Assembly (NCBI GenBank): GCA_910585275.1
Contig: CAJUCW010000008.1
Span: 60,194 to 124,193, forward strand
Length of the DNA: 64,000 nt
Direction: 5' to 3'
Source of the DNA: an uncultured Muribaculaceae bacterium
GTDB lineage: Bacteria > Bacteroidota > Bacteroidia > Bacteroidales > Muribaculaceae
The notes under the pieces were generated by a model. It made no database searches, had not been told where the DNA came from, and worked only from the letters and a program-made list of their open reading frames with translations. The stretch's first letter is position 1. The number at the start of each line of letters is the position of its first letter. Of the stretch, positions 24,715 to 34,554 are shown one piece after another. A program made the position numbers and the translations under genes.

Positions 24715-27700
24715 TTTTTAGAAACCTTAGCGAATGCAACAACTCCGTCAAGTTCAAGGTCCTTGGCACCGTCGCCATCGACGGTGGCCGACAGTTTAAT
24801 CTCGTCGGCGAGTACCTGACCGGCAATGTAATCGCCAAATGCCTCGACTGCCTCCCTGATTTCCGGAGCATCCGTCATTTCTACAATCACCTTGTCGGTA
24901 ATCTCGAAATCATTACCTTTCCTGATATTCTGGATGCGGTTAATCAATTCGCGCGCCATTCCCTCGTTGCGAAGCTCGGGAGTAACCGTCACGTCAAGCG
25001 CAACGGTGATGTTGCCGTCGTTAGCCACCAACCAACCCGGCACATCTTCCGGGATAACCTCCACATCGTCAAGTGTAACAACGGGCGCACCTTCAAGAGC
25101 GGAGAAAACAAACCGGCCTTCCTTCTCAAGCACAGCAATATCCTTCTGCTCCATTTCGGAGATGGCTTTGCCGAGCTGTTTCATTATTTTACCGTATTTG
25201 GGGCCAAGTTTTTTAAAATCGGCTTTCACCCTCTTCACAAGTCCACTCTCCTCGTTGTCCACAATCTTAAGGTCCTTGATATTAACTTCCGCCTTAATCA
25301 AGTTTTCAAGAGCCTCCACAGCTTTGCGCTGACGTGCATCAACCACAGGGATAAGGAGCGTCTGAAGCGGCTGGCGCACTTTGAGGTTGACCTTCCTGCG
25401 CAAAGCAAGCACGTTGGAAGTGATTTCCTGGGCAAGCTTCATCCGTTCCTCAAGGTCGGAATCTATCAAAATCTCGTCGCTGACAGGGAACCATGCCGTA
25501 TGCACCGAAGCAAACCCGCCTTCTTCGAGAGAGGGCTGCACGAGGTCGCTGTAAAGACGGTCAGAATAGAATGGAGAGAACGGAGCCATAAGAAGGGCCA
25601 CCGTTTTAAGACATGCGTAGAGGGTCTGGTAAGCGGAAAGCTTGTCGTCATCCATTTCTCCTGCCCAGAAACGCTTGCGGTTCAGACGCACATACCAGTT
25701 GCTGAGATTGTCATTGACAAACTCCTCGATGGCGCGTGCCGCCTTTGTAGGCTCATAGTCGTCGAGGGCGTTCGTGACTTCTGCAACAAGGGTGTTGAGG
25801 AGAGAAAGAATCCAACGGTCAATTTCGGGACGTTTCTCAATATCCACCTGTGCCTCCGTGCCGGTAAACCCGTCAACGTTGGCATAGAGCGCGAAGAACT
25901 TATAGGTGTTGTAGAGCGTAGAGAAAAGCTTTTTACTAACCTCTTCCACTCCCTTTTCATCATATTTAAGGTTGTCCCACGGTGAGGAATTAGAAATCAT
26001 ATACCACCTTACCGGGTCACTTCCGAAACGTTCGATATTATTAAAAGGATCAATAGCGTTACCAAGACGTTTCGACATCTTATTGCCGTTCTTGTCGAGC
26101 ACGAGGCCGTTGGAAATCACAGCTTTGTAAGCTACGGAATCGAATACCATTCCGGCGATGGCATGCAATGTGAAGAACCATCCACGCGTCTGGTCAACGC
26201 CCTCCGCAATGAAATCGGCGGGATATACCTCGCGGCTGTCAAGCAATTCCTTATTCTCGAAAGGATAATGAATCTGGGCGTAAGGCATCGAACCCGAGTC
26301 AAACCAAACGTCGATAAGGTCAAGTTCCCTCTTCATAGGCTTGCCCGAAGGGGAAACAAGCACTATTTCATCCACGTAAGGACGGTGCAGGTCGATTCGG
26401 TCATAATTCTCCTTGGAATAATCGCCGGGAACGAACCCTTTTTCTTTGAGGGGGTTCTTTTCCATCACGCCTGCCTCCACCGACTTCTCTATTTCGTTAA
26501 AAAGGTCGGCATAGCTTCCGATACAAACCTCTTCCCTGCCATCTTCAGTTCTCCAGATAGGAAGCGGGGTTCCCCAATAACGGCTGCGGGAAAGATTCCA
26601 GTCCTGAAGATTTTCAAGCCATTTACCGAATCGTCCACTGCCCGTAGAAGCCGGTTTCCATTTGATGCCACCGTTAAGTTCCATAAGACGTTCACGGGCG
26701 GCGGTGGTGCGGATAAACCAACTGTCGAGCGGATAATAGAGCACCGGCTTGTCGGTGCGCCAGCAATGGGGATAGTTATGCACATGTTTTTCTATCCGGA
26801 ATGCCTCGCCACTCTTCTTCATCTCCATGCAGAGCACGATGTTAAGGTCTTCTGCCTGCGAAGCTGCTTTATCATCATACTTTCCTCCGGGATTGAATTT
26901 CGGATCATATGCATTCTTTACATAATCACCTGCATGACGTCCGTATTCTTTCAAGTCAACACACTTCTCGACAAATTCGGGAGCGAGTTCGTCAACGGTG
27001 TAATATTTTCCGGTGAAATCAACCATCGGGCGTGTCTCCCCCTTAACATTAATCATAAAGAGAGAAGGAATGCCGGCAGCTTTCGCCACCTTAGCATCGT
27101 CGGCACCAAACGTAGGCGCGATATGAACGATGCCGGTACCGTCTTCGGTGGTGACATAATCGCCGGAAATCACGCGGAATGCTTCCTCTCCAATTTCAAC
27201 AAATCGGTCGTTGCCACAGTTGAAAACCTTGTCAGGGTGGTTTTCCGCATATTTCTTGACAAAATCAGCGCTAACCTCGTTAACCTTCTCTACAGGTTTC
27301 ACCCAAGGCATAAGCTGTGAGTAACGCATGCCTACAAGTTCCGTACCTTTCCATTTACCTACAACGCGGTAAGGAAGCACCTTGTCGCCCTGTTTATAGG
27401 CATCCATATCCGCAGTAGCCCCCTCTTTTTTGAAATAAGAAGAAACAAGCACTTCGGCAAGCACCACTGTAATCTTCTCGCCGTTATAGGAATTGAAGGT
27501 GCGCACAGCCACATAATCGAACGACGGGCCGACACAGAGTGCCGTATTGGAAGGGAGAGTCCACGGGGTAGTGGTCCACGCCATGAAATAAGGTGTGCCC
27601 CACCCTGTCATCTCCTCTTTGGGTTCATTGATACGGAACAATGCCGTGGCGGTAGTGTCTTTCACGTCGCGATAGCATCCCGGCTGGTTCAGCTCATGCG

Positions 27701-28277
27701 AACTCAACCCTGTGCCGGCGGCAGGAGAATACGGCTGTATTGTATATCCTTTGAAAAGATAACCTTTATCGTAAAGCTGACGGAGGAGCCACCAAATGCT
27801 TTCGATATATTTGTTGTCGTAAGTGATGTAAGGATTTTCAAGGTCAACCCAGTAACCCATCTTATGGGTGAGGTCGGTCCATTCCTTGGTATATTTCATC
27901 ACCTCCCGGCGACACGCAGCATTATATTCGTCAACAGAAATTTTCTTCCCAATATCTTCTTTAGTAATTCCAAGACTTTTCTCCACTCCAAGTTCTACGG
28001 GCAGACCATGGGTGTCCCATCCGGCTTTTCTTTTCACATGAAACCCCTTCATCGTCTTGTAGCGGCAAACGATGTCTTTTATGGTACGTGCCATTACATG
28101 ATGAATGCCCGGCATGCCGTTTGCCGAAGGTGGGCCTTCATAGAAAACGAACGTGGGACATCCCTCGCGCTCTTTCATAGAGCTTTCAAAAAGGGAATGC
28201 TCGTCCCATTCCTTCAGCATCTCCTTGTTGATGTCTGAAAGATTAAGCTGTTTGCTGTATTCTTTGAATTTATTCAT
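24711..28277 (-). CDS. ileS: Isoleucyl-tRNA synthetase, type 2 (eukaryote-like)
   Basis: Charges tRNA-Ile; class I synthetase. 1188 residues against 938 in E. coli. HIGH-type motif in GMPGIHHVMART, then AGWDTHGLPVE, the form of the eukaryote-like IleRS2 group (type 1 has GWDCHGLPIE). KMSKS motif as NKMSKRLGN. Editing domain between, anticodon-binding domain and a long C-terminal region (about 1000-1188) of IleRS2 type. IleRS2 enzymes are in general insensitive to mupirocin; that is known for the group, not shown here. It lies 70 bases after ddl and overlaps lspA. Confidence 0.95.
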   Translation of the reverse strand: MNKFKEYSKQLNLSDINKEMLKEWDEHSLFESSMKEREGCPTFVFYEGPPSANGMPGIHHVMARTIKDIVCRYKTMKGFHVKRKAGWDTHGLPVELGVEKSLGITKEDIGKKISVDEYNAACRREVMKYTKEWTDLTHKMGYWVDLENPYITYDNKYIESIWWLLRQLYDKGYLFKGYTIQPYSPAAGTGLSSHELNQPGCYRDVKDTTATALFRINEPKEEMTGWGTPYFMAWTTTPWTLPSNTALCVGPSFDYVAVRTFNSYNGEKITVVLAEVLVSSYFKKEGATADMDAYKQGDKVLPYRVVGKWKGTELVGMRYSQLMPWVKPVEKVNEVSADFVKKYAENHPDKVFNCGNDRFVEIGEEAFRVISGDYVTTEDGTGIVHIAPTFGADDAKVAKAAGIPSLFMINVKGETRPMVDFTGKYYTVDELAPEFVEKCVDLKEYGRHAGDYVKNAYDPKFNPGGKYDDKAASQAEDLNIVLCMEMKKSGEAFRIEKHVHNYPHCWRTDKPVLYYPLDSWFIRTTAARERLMELNGGIKWKPASTGSGRFGKWLENLQDWNLSRSRYWGTPLPIWRTEDGREEVCIGSYADLFNEIEKSVEAGVMEKNPLKEKGFVPGDYSKENYDRIDLHRPYVDEIVLVSPSGKPMKRELDLIDVWFDSGSMPYAQIHYPFENKELLDSREVYPADFIAEGVDQTRGWFFTLHAIAGMVFDSVAYKAVISNGLVLDKNGNKMSKRLGNAIDPFNNIERFGSDPVRWYMISNSSPWDNLKYDEKGVEEVSKKLFSTLYNTYKFFALYANVDGFTGTEAQVDIEKRPEIDRWILSLLNTLVAEVTNALDDYEPTKAARAIEEFVNDNLSNWYVRLNRKRFWAGEMDDDKLSAYQTLYACLKTVALLMAPFSPFYSDRLYSDLVQPSLEEGGFASVHTAWFPVSDEILIDSDLEERMKLAQEITSNVLALRRKVNLKVRQPLQTLLIPVVDARQRKAVEALENLIKAEVNIKDLKIVDNEESGLVKRVKADFKKLGPKYGKIMKQLGKAISEMEQKDIAVLEKEGRFVFSALEGAPVVTLDDVEVIPEDVPGWLVANDGNITVALDVTVTPELRNEGMARELINRIQNIRKGNDFEITDKVIVEMTDAPEIREAVEAFGDYIAGQVLADEIKLSATVDGDGAKDLELDGVVAFAKVSKK

Positions 28278-28347
28278 TCTTAGAAGATATATTATTTGGA
28301 AGTTAATTCTTGATTATCGATTATATTTTGAGAGACAGCATCACCCG

Positions 28348-29559
28348 TTATGAGCGAGAAGAAAGCTTACCTGATTTGGCACCCTTGCAACCGCCTTTCA
28401 CGCCTCCTCCCATAGCAAAAATATTGGCATCGTATGTAAAAGTCTTGCGGTCGGTTTCACGCTTGCGTTTCAAAGCGAGCGCCACAAGTTTATCCATAAG
28501 TTGGGTGAAGGATATGCCGCTCTCTTCCCAAAGATAGAAAGAAAGACTGCCGGGGATGGTATTTATCTCGTTGACATAAATATTATTATTCTTTCTATCG
28601 ACCATCACGTCAACACGGCTCACTCCGTGGCATGACAGCACCCGGAAAGTCTCGCCGGCCATATTCCGGATGGCTTCGCTCATCTCAACCGGGATGTCGG
28701 CGGGAATCTTTTTTTCGCTTGCCTGCATCCCGGCCTTTGCGCCTCCGCCATATTTCTCCTCATACGAAAGGAAATCGCCCTTGGAAATAGGCTCCTCGCA
28801 GACGCTGCTCTCATGGTCGTCGGCATCACCGAGAACCGAACAGTTGATTTCCATCATGTCTTCAATCATGTCTTCGACAATGATACGCTGGGAAAATTTT
28901 TCGGCATTGTCTATCTTGGCAATCAATGCCTCGCGGTCATGAGCAGCACCGATACCCACGCTCGAACCGAGGTTGGCGGGTTTCACAATCACCGGATAGC
29001 CGAGTTTGTCTTCGATTTTGGCAACAATGGCATCCCTACCCGCAATCCATTCCTTATCTGTGAACCAAACATAATCGACCACCGGAATGCCTTCAGAACG
29101 AAGAATCATCTTCATGGTTATCTTGTCCATGCCGTTAGCGCTCGAGAGGGTGTCGCATCCGGCAAAGGGAATGCCGATTGTCTCCAACAGCCCCTCAAAC
29201 ATGCCGTCCTCCCCATGAGACCCATGAAGGACCGGGATGGCTACGTGCAGTTCCTCATACACCGGATTCTTCTTCGAGAAAAGGCCTCCGCCAGGATTGG
29301 CGCGATAAAGGTTGAAGTCGCCATATTCCGGGCGCATATAAACCTCCTCGCTTCTCTCCTCAAGACTCTTCATGTCCTTATAATTCCTTATGTCGAGAGT
29401 CAATGGTCCGGTAAACCAACGTCCCTGTTTTGAAATATAGATTGGAATGATGTTGTATTTCGTACGGTCAAATGCATTTATCGCCTGTAAGGCGGAAATA
29501 ACTGATATTTCGTGTTCTACCGACCTGCCGCCGAAAAACACCGCTACATTAGTCTTCAT
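28348..29559 (-). CDS. D-alanine--D-alanine ligase family protein
   Basis: ATP-grasp ligase joining two D-alanines for peptidoglycan. 403 residues. N-terminal VAVFFGGRSVEHEISVISAL; GSHGEDGMFEGLLETIGIPF; ATP-grasp lysine region YPVIVKPANLGSSVGIG; metal ligands in YVNEINTIPGSLSFYLWEE. The C-terminus after residue 375 is a Gly/Lys/Ser tail (MGGGVKGGCKGAKSGK) beyond the usual end. The C-terminal signature SFYLWEE differs from the E. coli DdlB form, so a second ligase may exist elsewhere. Own promoter at 29624-29655; likely co-transcribed with ileS. Confidence 0.88.
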   Translation of the reverse strand: MKTNVAVFFGGRSVEHEISVISALQAINAFDRTKYNIIPIYISKQGRWFTGPLTLDIRNYKDMKSLEERSEEVYMRPEYGDFNLYRANPGGGLFSKKNPVYEELHVAIPVLHGSHGEDGMFEGLLETIGIPFAGCDTLSSANGMDKITMKMILRSEGIPVVDYVWFTDKEWIAGRDAIVAKIEDKLGYPVIVKPANLGSSVGIGAAHDREALIAKIDNAEKFSQRIIVEDMIEDMMEINCSVLGDADDHESSVCEEPISKGDFLSYEEKYGGGAKAGMQASEKKIPADIPVEMSEAIRNMAGETFRVLSCHGVSRVDVMVDRKNNNIYVNEINTIPGSLSFYLWEESGISFTQLMDKLVALALKRKRETDRKTFTYDANIFAMGGGVKGGCKGAKSGKLSSRS

Positions 29560-29623
29560 ATCTTTATGAAAAAACCATTATTTTGTTATGACGGCAGCAT
29601 CGCCGCAACCGCCTTTCAATCTG

Positions 29624-29655
29624 CAAAATTAGCATTTTAAGGCGTAAAAAGCAAA
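29624..29655 (-). promoter_or_regulatory. Promoter of ddl-ileS-lspA unit
   Basis: On the minus strand TTTG (29652-29655), 20-base spacer, TAATTTTG (29624-29631): a perfect match. Leader to the ddl ATG is about 60 bases. It sits just past the stop of the upstream DUF389 gene. Confidence 0.75.
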
Positions 29656-29674
29656 TTTTTTAAACGCCACGGAT

Positions 29675-31084
29675 TCATTTGCCGGCAGCGTTGCCGGAAG
29701 GCCAGGGAAAGTTGGCGGGATTGACCGTGAGATGCACATCCTTTTCCTTCAGACGCACCTTGACGTAATCTGTCAGCCGTTTCCGGTCGGAAGCATTGAG
29801 TCCGGCAGGAGCGTTTACAAACACCATATTGACCGTGTCGGCACGGTCGGGCGACACCGAAGTCGCAACCATCCTTGAAAGCGCAAGGTCTTTTACATTC
29901 GGGAAAAGCACCTGCACTTCCGGCGCAATCCTCACGCTTTCGTCTGAATAAATCTGGTGTTGAGTCACAATCTGCTTCAACGAATCAATAACGGATTGTT
30001 TGCTCGCTATTTCCTGTTGCATCATCGAATAAAACCTGTCGAAATTGCGGTCATTATCAATTGTTGCCTTCGTCATCGAGAAACCTTGTTTAATATTCAA
30101 CACCGTGCCGCCGAGCCCGACGCTGTCGAGCTTATTCATCATTGCGAGCTGCAACGAATCTTTTGGCAATGCAGCGCCAATAAGCGTTACGTCAATATAT
30201 CTTTTCCCTCTTTCCACATATTCTTTGTGGTTCAATACCTGTGTGTTAGGGAAAACCATCTCTTTTTCCACAAATGATGTGGCTTCGGCTATAAAAATAC
30301 TTTTGCGAATCATCTCATAAGTGAGAAAAGCACTCACCCCGATGGTGGCAAAAACAATTGTATATACTATATTAGTCACCCTACGGTTGCGTTTGTTGTC
30401 CTGAACCACAACCTTGCTGTATTTCATCAACTTTACCCCTAAAAGCGAGGCAAAAAGGATAAAAATCATATTTGTAAAGAAGAGATAGAGCGCACCGAAA
30501 AAGAAGTGAGGCTGCAATGTGGCTATACCATATCCGGCAGTGCAAAGCGGAGGCATAAGCGACGTGGCGATGGCTACGCCGGGCATCACCTGTCCCTTGT
30601 TTTTACAAGCGATGCTCAGAATGCCTGCACCCCCGCCAAACAAAGCTACGAACACATCGTATATCGACGGCGACGTGCGTGCAAGAAGCTGGCTTGACCC
30701 CTCGTATTGCGGAGAAATAAGGAAATAAATGGCCGATGCCACCAATGAGCCCACAATGGCCATCGAAATATTTTTCAATCCCCTTCTCAATAAAGAATAA
30801 TCCTGTATGCCGATTGCCAATCCCATACCGATAATCGGCCCCATCAATGGAGAAATCAACATCGCGCCGATAATCACGGGGATGCTGTCGGTATTAAGGC
30901 CCAACGAAGCTATAAAGATAGCAAATATCAATACAAGCAGTTGGCTCCCTTTGAAGCTCACGCCGGACCGGATACTTTGTTCCGCTTCGTTCTGCGGGAT
31001 GAGGTCGTCTCCGACTTTAAAATATGACAGGAGTTCTTTCCAAAATTTCAGAAACCCCTCCTTAAAGGACGTATTAATTGTCAT
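29675..31084 (-). CDS. DUF389 membrane protein
   Basis: 469 residues from the ATG at 31084 (MTINTSFKEGFLKFWKELLS). The DUF389 domain is at about 40-215: LNTDSIPVIIGAMLISPLMG, PIIGMGLAIGIQDYSLLRRG, GQVMPGVAIATSLMPPLCT. Several membrane segments are followed by a C-terminal extracytoplasmic part (about 260-469) with a DSVGLGGTVLNIKQ region. Function unknown. An apparent start at 31114 coincides with the -7 promoter box and is rejected. Confidence 0.88.
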   Translation of the reverse strand: MTINTSFKEGFLKFWKELLSYFKVGDDLIPQNEAEQSIRSGVSFKGSQLLVLIFAIFIASLGLNTDSIPVIIGAMLISPLMGPIIGMGLAIGIQDYSLLRRGLKNISMAIVGSLVASAIYFLISPQYEGSSQLLARTSPSIYDVFVALFGGGAGILSIACKNKGQVMPGVAIATSLMPPLCTAGYGIATLQPHFFFGALYLFFTNMIFILFASLLGVKLMKYSKVVVQDNKRNRRVTNIVYTIVFATIGVSAFLTYEMIRKSIFIAEATSFVEKEMVFPNTQVLNHKEYVERGKRYIDVTLIGAALPKDSLQLAMMNKLDSVGLGGTVLNIKQGFSMTKATIDNDRNFDRFYSMMQQEIASKQSVIDSLKQIVTQHQIYSDESVRIAPEVQVLFPNVKDLALSRMVATSVSPDRADTVNMVFVNAPAGLNASDRKRLTDYVKVRLKEKDVHLTVNPANFPWPSGNAAGK

Positions 31085-31113
31085 AGTGTCAACAGTTAGT
31101 TTATAACCATTCA

Positions 31114-31121
31114 CAAAATTA
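31114..31121 (-). promoter_or_regulatory. -7 box of the DUF389 gene
   Basis: TAATTTTG on the minus strand, 30 bases before the ATG at 31084. Back to back with the dapA promoter; no clear -33 TTTG. Confidence 0.5.
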
Positions 31122-31134
31122 CAAAAAAAATAAT

Positions 31135-31142
31135 TAACTTTG
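31135..31142 (+). promoter_or_regulatory. -7 box of dapA-dnaG
   Basis: TAACTTTG, 20 bases before the dapA ATG. Its -33 region would lie over the divergent DUF389 promoter, so the two promoters overlap and may compete. No TTTG at the expected place. Confidence 0.5.
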
Positions 31143-31162
31143 CATCATAATCATATCAACTT

Positions 31163-32107
31163 ATGGCTCGAATAAATCTCAAAGGACTGGGAGTGGCGCT
31201 TGTGACTCCCTTTAAAAAAGACAAGACAGTAGATTACGAAGCACTCCGCCGCATGGTGGAATATGTAATCGAAGGGAATGCCAATTATATCGTGGTGCTT
31301 GGCACCACCGGCGAAACCCCGGCCCTCTTTCCCGAGGAGAAATATGAAATTAGGAAAACCATAATCGAGACAAACGCCGGAAGAGTGCCTCTCGTGCTCG
31401 GTGTAGGAGGCAACAACACCATGGCGATAGTAAATGAACTCAAATCTGATGATTATACAGGGTTCGAAGCAATCTTGTCGGTCGTGCCATATTACAACAA
31501 ACCGTCGCAGGAAGGCATTTACCGCCATTATGAAGCGATTGCAACGAACTCCCCTCTCCCTGTTATTCTTTACAACGTGCCCGGGCGCACTGGAGTCAAC
31601 ATGACGGCCGCCACAACCCTGTCGCTCGCGCGTGATTTTGAGAACATAATCGGAGTGAAAGAAGCTTCGGGCAATTTCCTTCAGATTGAAGAGATAATCA
31701 AGAACAAACCTGACAGTTTCGATGTAATTTCGGGAGACGACAGCATCACTTATCCCCTGATGACCCTCGGTGCGGTAGGCGTAATTTCGGTTATAGGGAA
31801 TGCTTTCCCCATGGAATTCGGCAGGATGGTACGTCTGTGTCTTGAAGGTAACTTCCAGGAGGCGATGCCGATACATTTCAGATTCAACGAGCTCTTCAAC
31901 CTTCTTTTTGTTGACGGAAATCCGGCAGGTGTGAAATGCACCCTAAATGCACTCGGCCTTATAGAAAACGAACTCAGGTTGCCTCTTGTGCCGACAAGAA
32001 TGAGCACAAATGAAAAAATCCATAAACTCATCGACTGTCTCTACACCCCTTCCGCCAGGGAAAGGGAGCTGGGCATAAAGTCCCCGGCATGCGACCGAAA
32101 TGATTGA
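31163..32107 (+). CDS. dapA: 4-hydroxy-tetrahydrodipicolinate synthase
   Basis: Condenses pyruvate with aspartate semialdehyde in lysine/diaminopimelate synthesis. TIM barrel, 314 residues (292 in E. coli; the extra residues are mainly at the C-terminus). Catalytic Tyr137 in YNVPGRTG and Schiff-base Lys166 in GVKEASG; substrate loop GTTGETPAL at 47-55. The last codons overlap the dnaG start by 8 bases, so the two are coupled despite unrelated roles. Confidence 0.96.
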   Translation: MARINLKGLGVALVTPFKKDKTVDYEALRRMVEYVIEGNANYIVVLGTTGETPALFPEEKYEIRKTIIETNAGRVPLVLGVGGNNTMAIVNELKSDDYTGFEAILSVVPYYNKPSQEGIYRHYEAIATNSPLPVILYNVPGRTGVNMTAATTLSLARDFENIIGVKEASGNFLQIEEIIKNKPDSFDVISGDDSITYPLMTLGAVGVISVIGNAFPMEFGRMVRLCLEGNFQEAMPIHFRFNELFNLLFVDGNPAGVKCTLNALGLIENELRLPLVPTRMSTNEKIHKLIDCLYTPSARERELGIKSPACDRND

Positions 32108-34364
32108 CAGAGCCACCGTACAGAAAATAAAAGACACCGCCGACATAGTGGAGGTGGTAAGCGATTATGTGCATCTCGTTCGCAGAGGTGCGAATTATGT
32201 GGGGCTTTGTCCGTTTCATAACGAACGCACCCCTTCCTTCTCCGTCAACAAAGGAAGGAACTATTGCTACTGTTTCTCCTGCCACAAAGGCGGCTCGCCG
32301 GTGAATTTCATAATGGAAAAGGAGGGTATATCTTATCACGATGCCCTCCTGCATCTTGCCAAGAAATATGGAATAAAGGTAGAGGAAAAGGAACTCACCG
32401 ACGAAGAACGGGAGGCTCAAAGCCGGAAGGAATCGATGTTTGTCGCCAACGAATGGGCGATGAAATGGTTTGAAGACAATCTAACGCAAACCCAAGACGG
32501 AAGAGACATCGGGCTGCAGTATCTCTATGGGAGAGGCGTGACGGAAGAAGCCATAAAACAATTCCACCTCGGATATTCAACCGACCGTGGCACAGCATTT
32601 GTCGATGCTGCGAGGAAAAAAGGATTCAATCTCGAAACAATGAAGGCGCTCGGCCTTGTAGGCACAAGCCAGCAAGGCCATGACTACGACCGTTTCAGAG
32701 GCAGGGTTATGTTTCCCATATTGAATTCTTCAGGGAAGGTGATTGCTTTCGGAGGCCGCGACCTGAAGGGCGGCCCGGCGAAATATATAAACTCCCCGGA
32801 ATCGGAGCTCTACAAAAAAAGTAATGAACTCTACGGGATGTTTCAGGCCCGTAGCGCCATTGTGAAAGAAGACCGTTGTTTCCTTGTAGAAGGCTATCTC
32901 GACGTTATCGGGATGTGGCAGACCGGTATGAAAAATGTGGTGGCTTCATCGGGCACGGCATTGACCGACGGACAGATTGCGCTCATTCACCGTTTCACAA
33001 AAAACGTCACGCTCATATATGACGGGGACGCCGCAGGAATCAAGGCATCGCTCAGGGGCATTGACATGCTCCTTTCTCACGAATTGAACGTGAAGGTGCT
33101 CCTTCTTCCCGACGGGGACGATCCGGACTCTTTCGCCCGCAAACACACTCCCGAGGAATTCAGAGATTATGTCAACGCCCACGAAACAGACATAATACGC
33201 TTCAAAACGCAGGTGCTCATGAAGGAAGCGAGCGACGACCCGCAACGCCGCGTGCTTGCCATCAAGAGCGTGGTGGCTTCCCTTGCCTGCATCCCAGACA
33301 AGGTGAAGCGCGACGTGTATATTCAAGAGTGTAGTTCGATTCTTAACGTAAGCGAAGAATCTATCGGCACGGAGACCGCAAAAGCACGCGCGGTGATTGT
33401 GGAGAATCTTAAGAAGCAGCGGCGTTTGCGTGAGCTTAACAGATATATCGACACCGGACGCATCGACCCCCAACCTTCATTGGCCCGTCAGGAATCCGTG
33501 GAGGCATCCCCCGTGGCCGTAAACAATGCAACAACAAGCTCGGCTGTCACATCCAACCCGCCCAATCGACCTCTCGACGTGCCTGCATTCCAGAACCCTC
33601 TCCGTCCTCTTGAATGGGAAGTGCTGGAATATTGCATCAGATACGGATTTCTGGAATTCTGCGAGATGGAAGACGAGGAAGGCAACAAAATCCCCATTTC
33701 GGTGATAGAATTTGTCGATGACGAATTGAAAGCCGACAATATTTCTTTCTCCGTAAATGAATATGCCACCCTTTTCTCACTTCTAAAAGAACTTTTCGAA
33801 GATTTCAAAAGAGACCTCGACATCTTCAAGGAGAGCCTGAAACCTGAAAAAGACAACATGTTTAAGGCCGGAGTGGCTGAAATCGCGTCAAAACAGCTTT
33901 CCATTGCAGATATAGAGCGAGAGGAAAATAAACTCAACGAATCGATTTCTACATGGGAGGCTGATAAAATCTTTGAGTATTCAAGAATTTATCCATCTAA
34001 GGAGTTTGCAAGCCATGAGAGCGGCATCGTCAGACAACTCACCAACGAGGCAATCAGGGAAAAACATCATCTTAGCCAAATCTACTCCCGCGAACGTCCC
34101 GTGGAACGCGAGGAAGACAAACTCATAAATCTCCTACCCACCGCCATAACCGTATGGAAAAACGGGATACTGGACCAACAGCTCAACACACTGTTCAAAC
34201 AATTTCGTGAAATAGCCGGCAAAGGGATGCATGACGAGGAGCGCGCAATGCAGGCAAAACTATCCGAACTTATAAGAATCAGGAGCGAAGTGGCAAAAAA
34301 TATCGGCGACCGGATTATATGTCCCGGCAAAGGCACACGAGACCTCCCGAGAATAAAAAGATGA
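32100..34364 (+). CDS. dnaG: DNA primase
   Basis: Makes RNA primers at the replication fork. 754 residues, longer than E. coli (581). N-terminal zinc-binding domain: CPFHNERTPSF ... YCFSCHKGG. Primase core with YLYGRGVTEEAIKQFHLG, then FRGRVMFPILNSSGKVIAFG and GGRDL. TOPRIM domain: FLVEGYLDVIGMWQTGMKNV and LIYDGDAAGIKASLRG. A poorly conserved linker (about 440-505) and a C-terminal helicase-interaction part of the type found in the phylum follow. The ATG at 32100 overlaps dapA. Confidence 0.96.
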   Translation: MIDRATVQKIKDTADIVEVVSDYVHLVRRGANYVGLCPFHNERTPSFSVNKGRNYCYCFSCHKGGSPVNFIMEKEGISYHDALLHLAKKYGIKVEEKELTDEEREAQSRKESMFVANEWAMKWFEDNLTQTQDGRDIGLQYLYGRGVTEEAIKQFHLGYSTDRGTAFVDAARKKGFNLETMKALGLVGTSQQGHDYDRFRGRVMFPILNSSGKVIAFGGRDLKGGPAKYINSPESELYKKSNELYGMFQARSAIVKEDRCFLVEGYLDVIGMWQTGMKNVVASSGTALTDGQIALIHRFTKNVTLIYDGDAAGIKASLRGIDMLLSHELNVKVLLLPDGDDPDSFARKHTPEEFRDYVNAHETDIIRFKTQVLMKEASDDPQRRVLAIKSVVASLACIPDKVKRDVYIQECSSILNVSEESIGTETAKARAVIVENLKKQRRLRELNRYIDTGRIDPQPSLARQESVEASPVAVNNATTSSAVTSNPPNRPLDVPAFQNPLRPLEWEVLEYCIRYGFLEFCEMEDEEGNKIPISVIEFVDDELKADNISFSVNEYATLFSLLKELFEDFKRDLDIFKESLKPEKDNMFKAGVAEIASKQLSIADIEREENKLNESISTWEADKIFEYSRIYPSKEFASHESGIVRQLTNEAIREKHHLSQIYSRERPVEREEDKLINLLPTAITVWKNGILDQQLNTLFKQFREIAGKGMHDEERAMQAKLSELIRIRSEVAKNIGDRIICPGKGTRDLPRIKR

Positions 34365-34411
34365 AAAAAAGTGAAGCATCTTGAAATTAGCCGGTCAAAC
34401 ATGCGTCTAAC

Positions 34412-34465
34412 ATAACGGAAAGCGGACCACACCTTATGGTAATATTTGGAACCTCTTTCCGTTAT
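34412..34465 (+). terminator. Probable terminator after dnaG
   Basis: ATAACGGAAAG at 34412-34422 pairs with CTTTCCGTTAT at 34455-34465 (11 base pairs) around a long 32-base loop, followed by TATTTTATAG. The long loop makes it a weaker call. Confidence 0.45.
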
Positions 34466-34554
34466 TATTTTATAGTTTTACAAATTTAATCCCTTTTAAG
34501 GTTTCAATTTGTATTTCTTGTTCATAATGATTCTAATTATAACATAAATAAAGT

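Noticed and set aside
24699..25985. 428-residue plus-strand ORF
   Set aside because: Shadow of ileS; the minus strand carries unambiguous synthetase motifs. Similar long shadows at 26163-27320 and 40131-40979 were rejected for the same reason.
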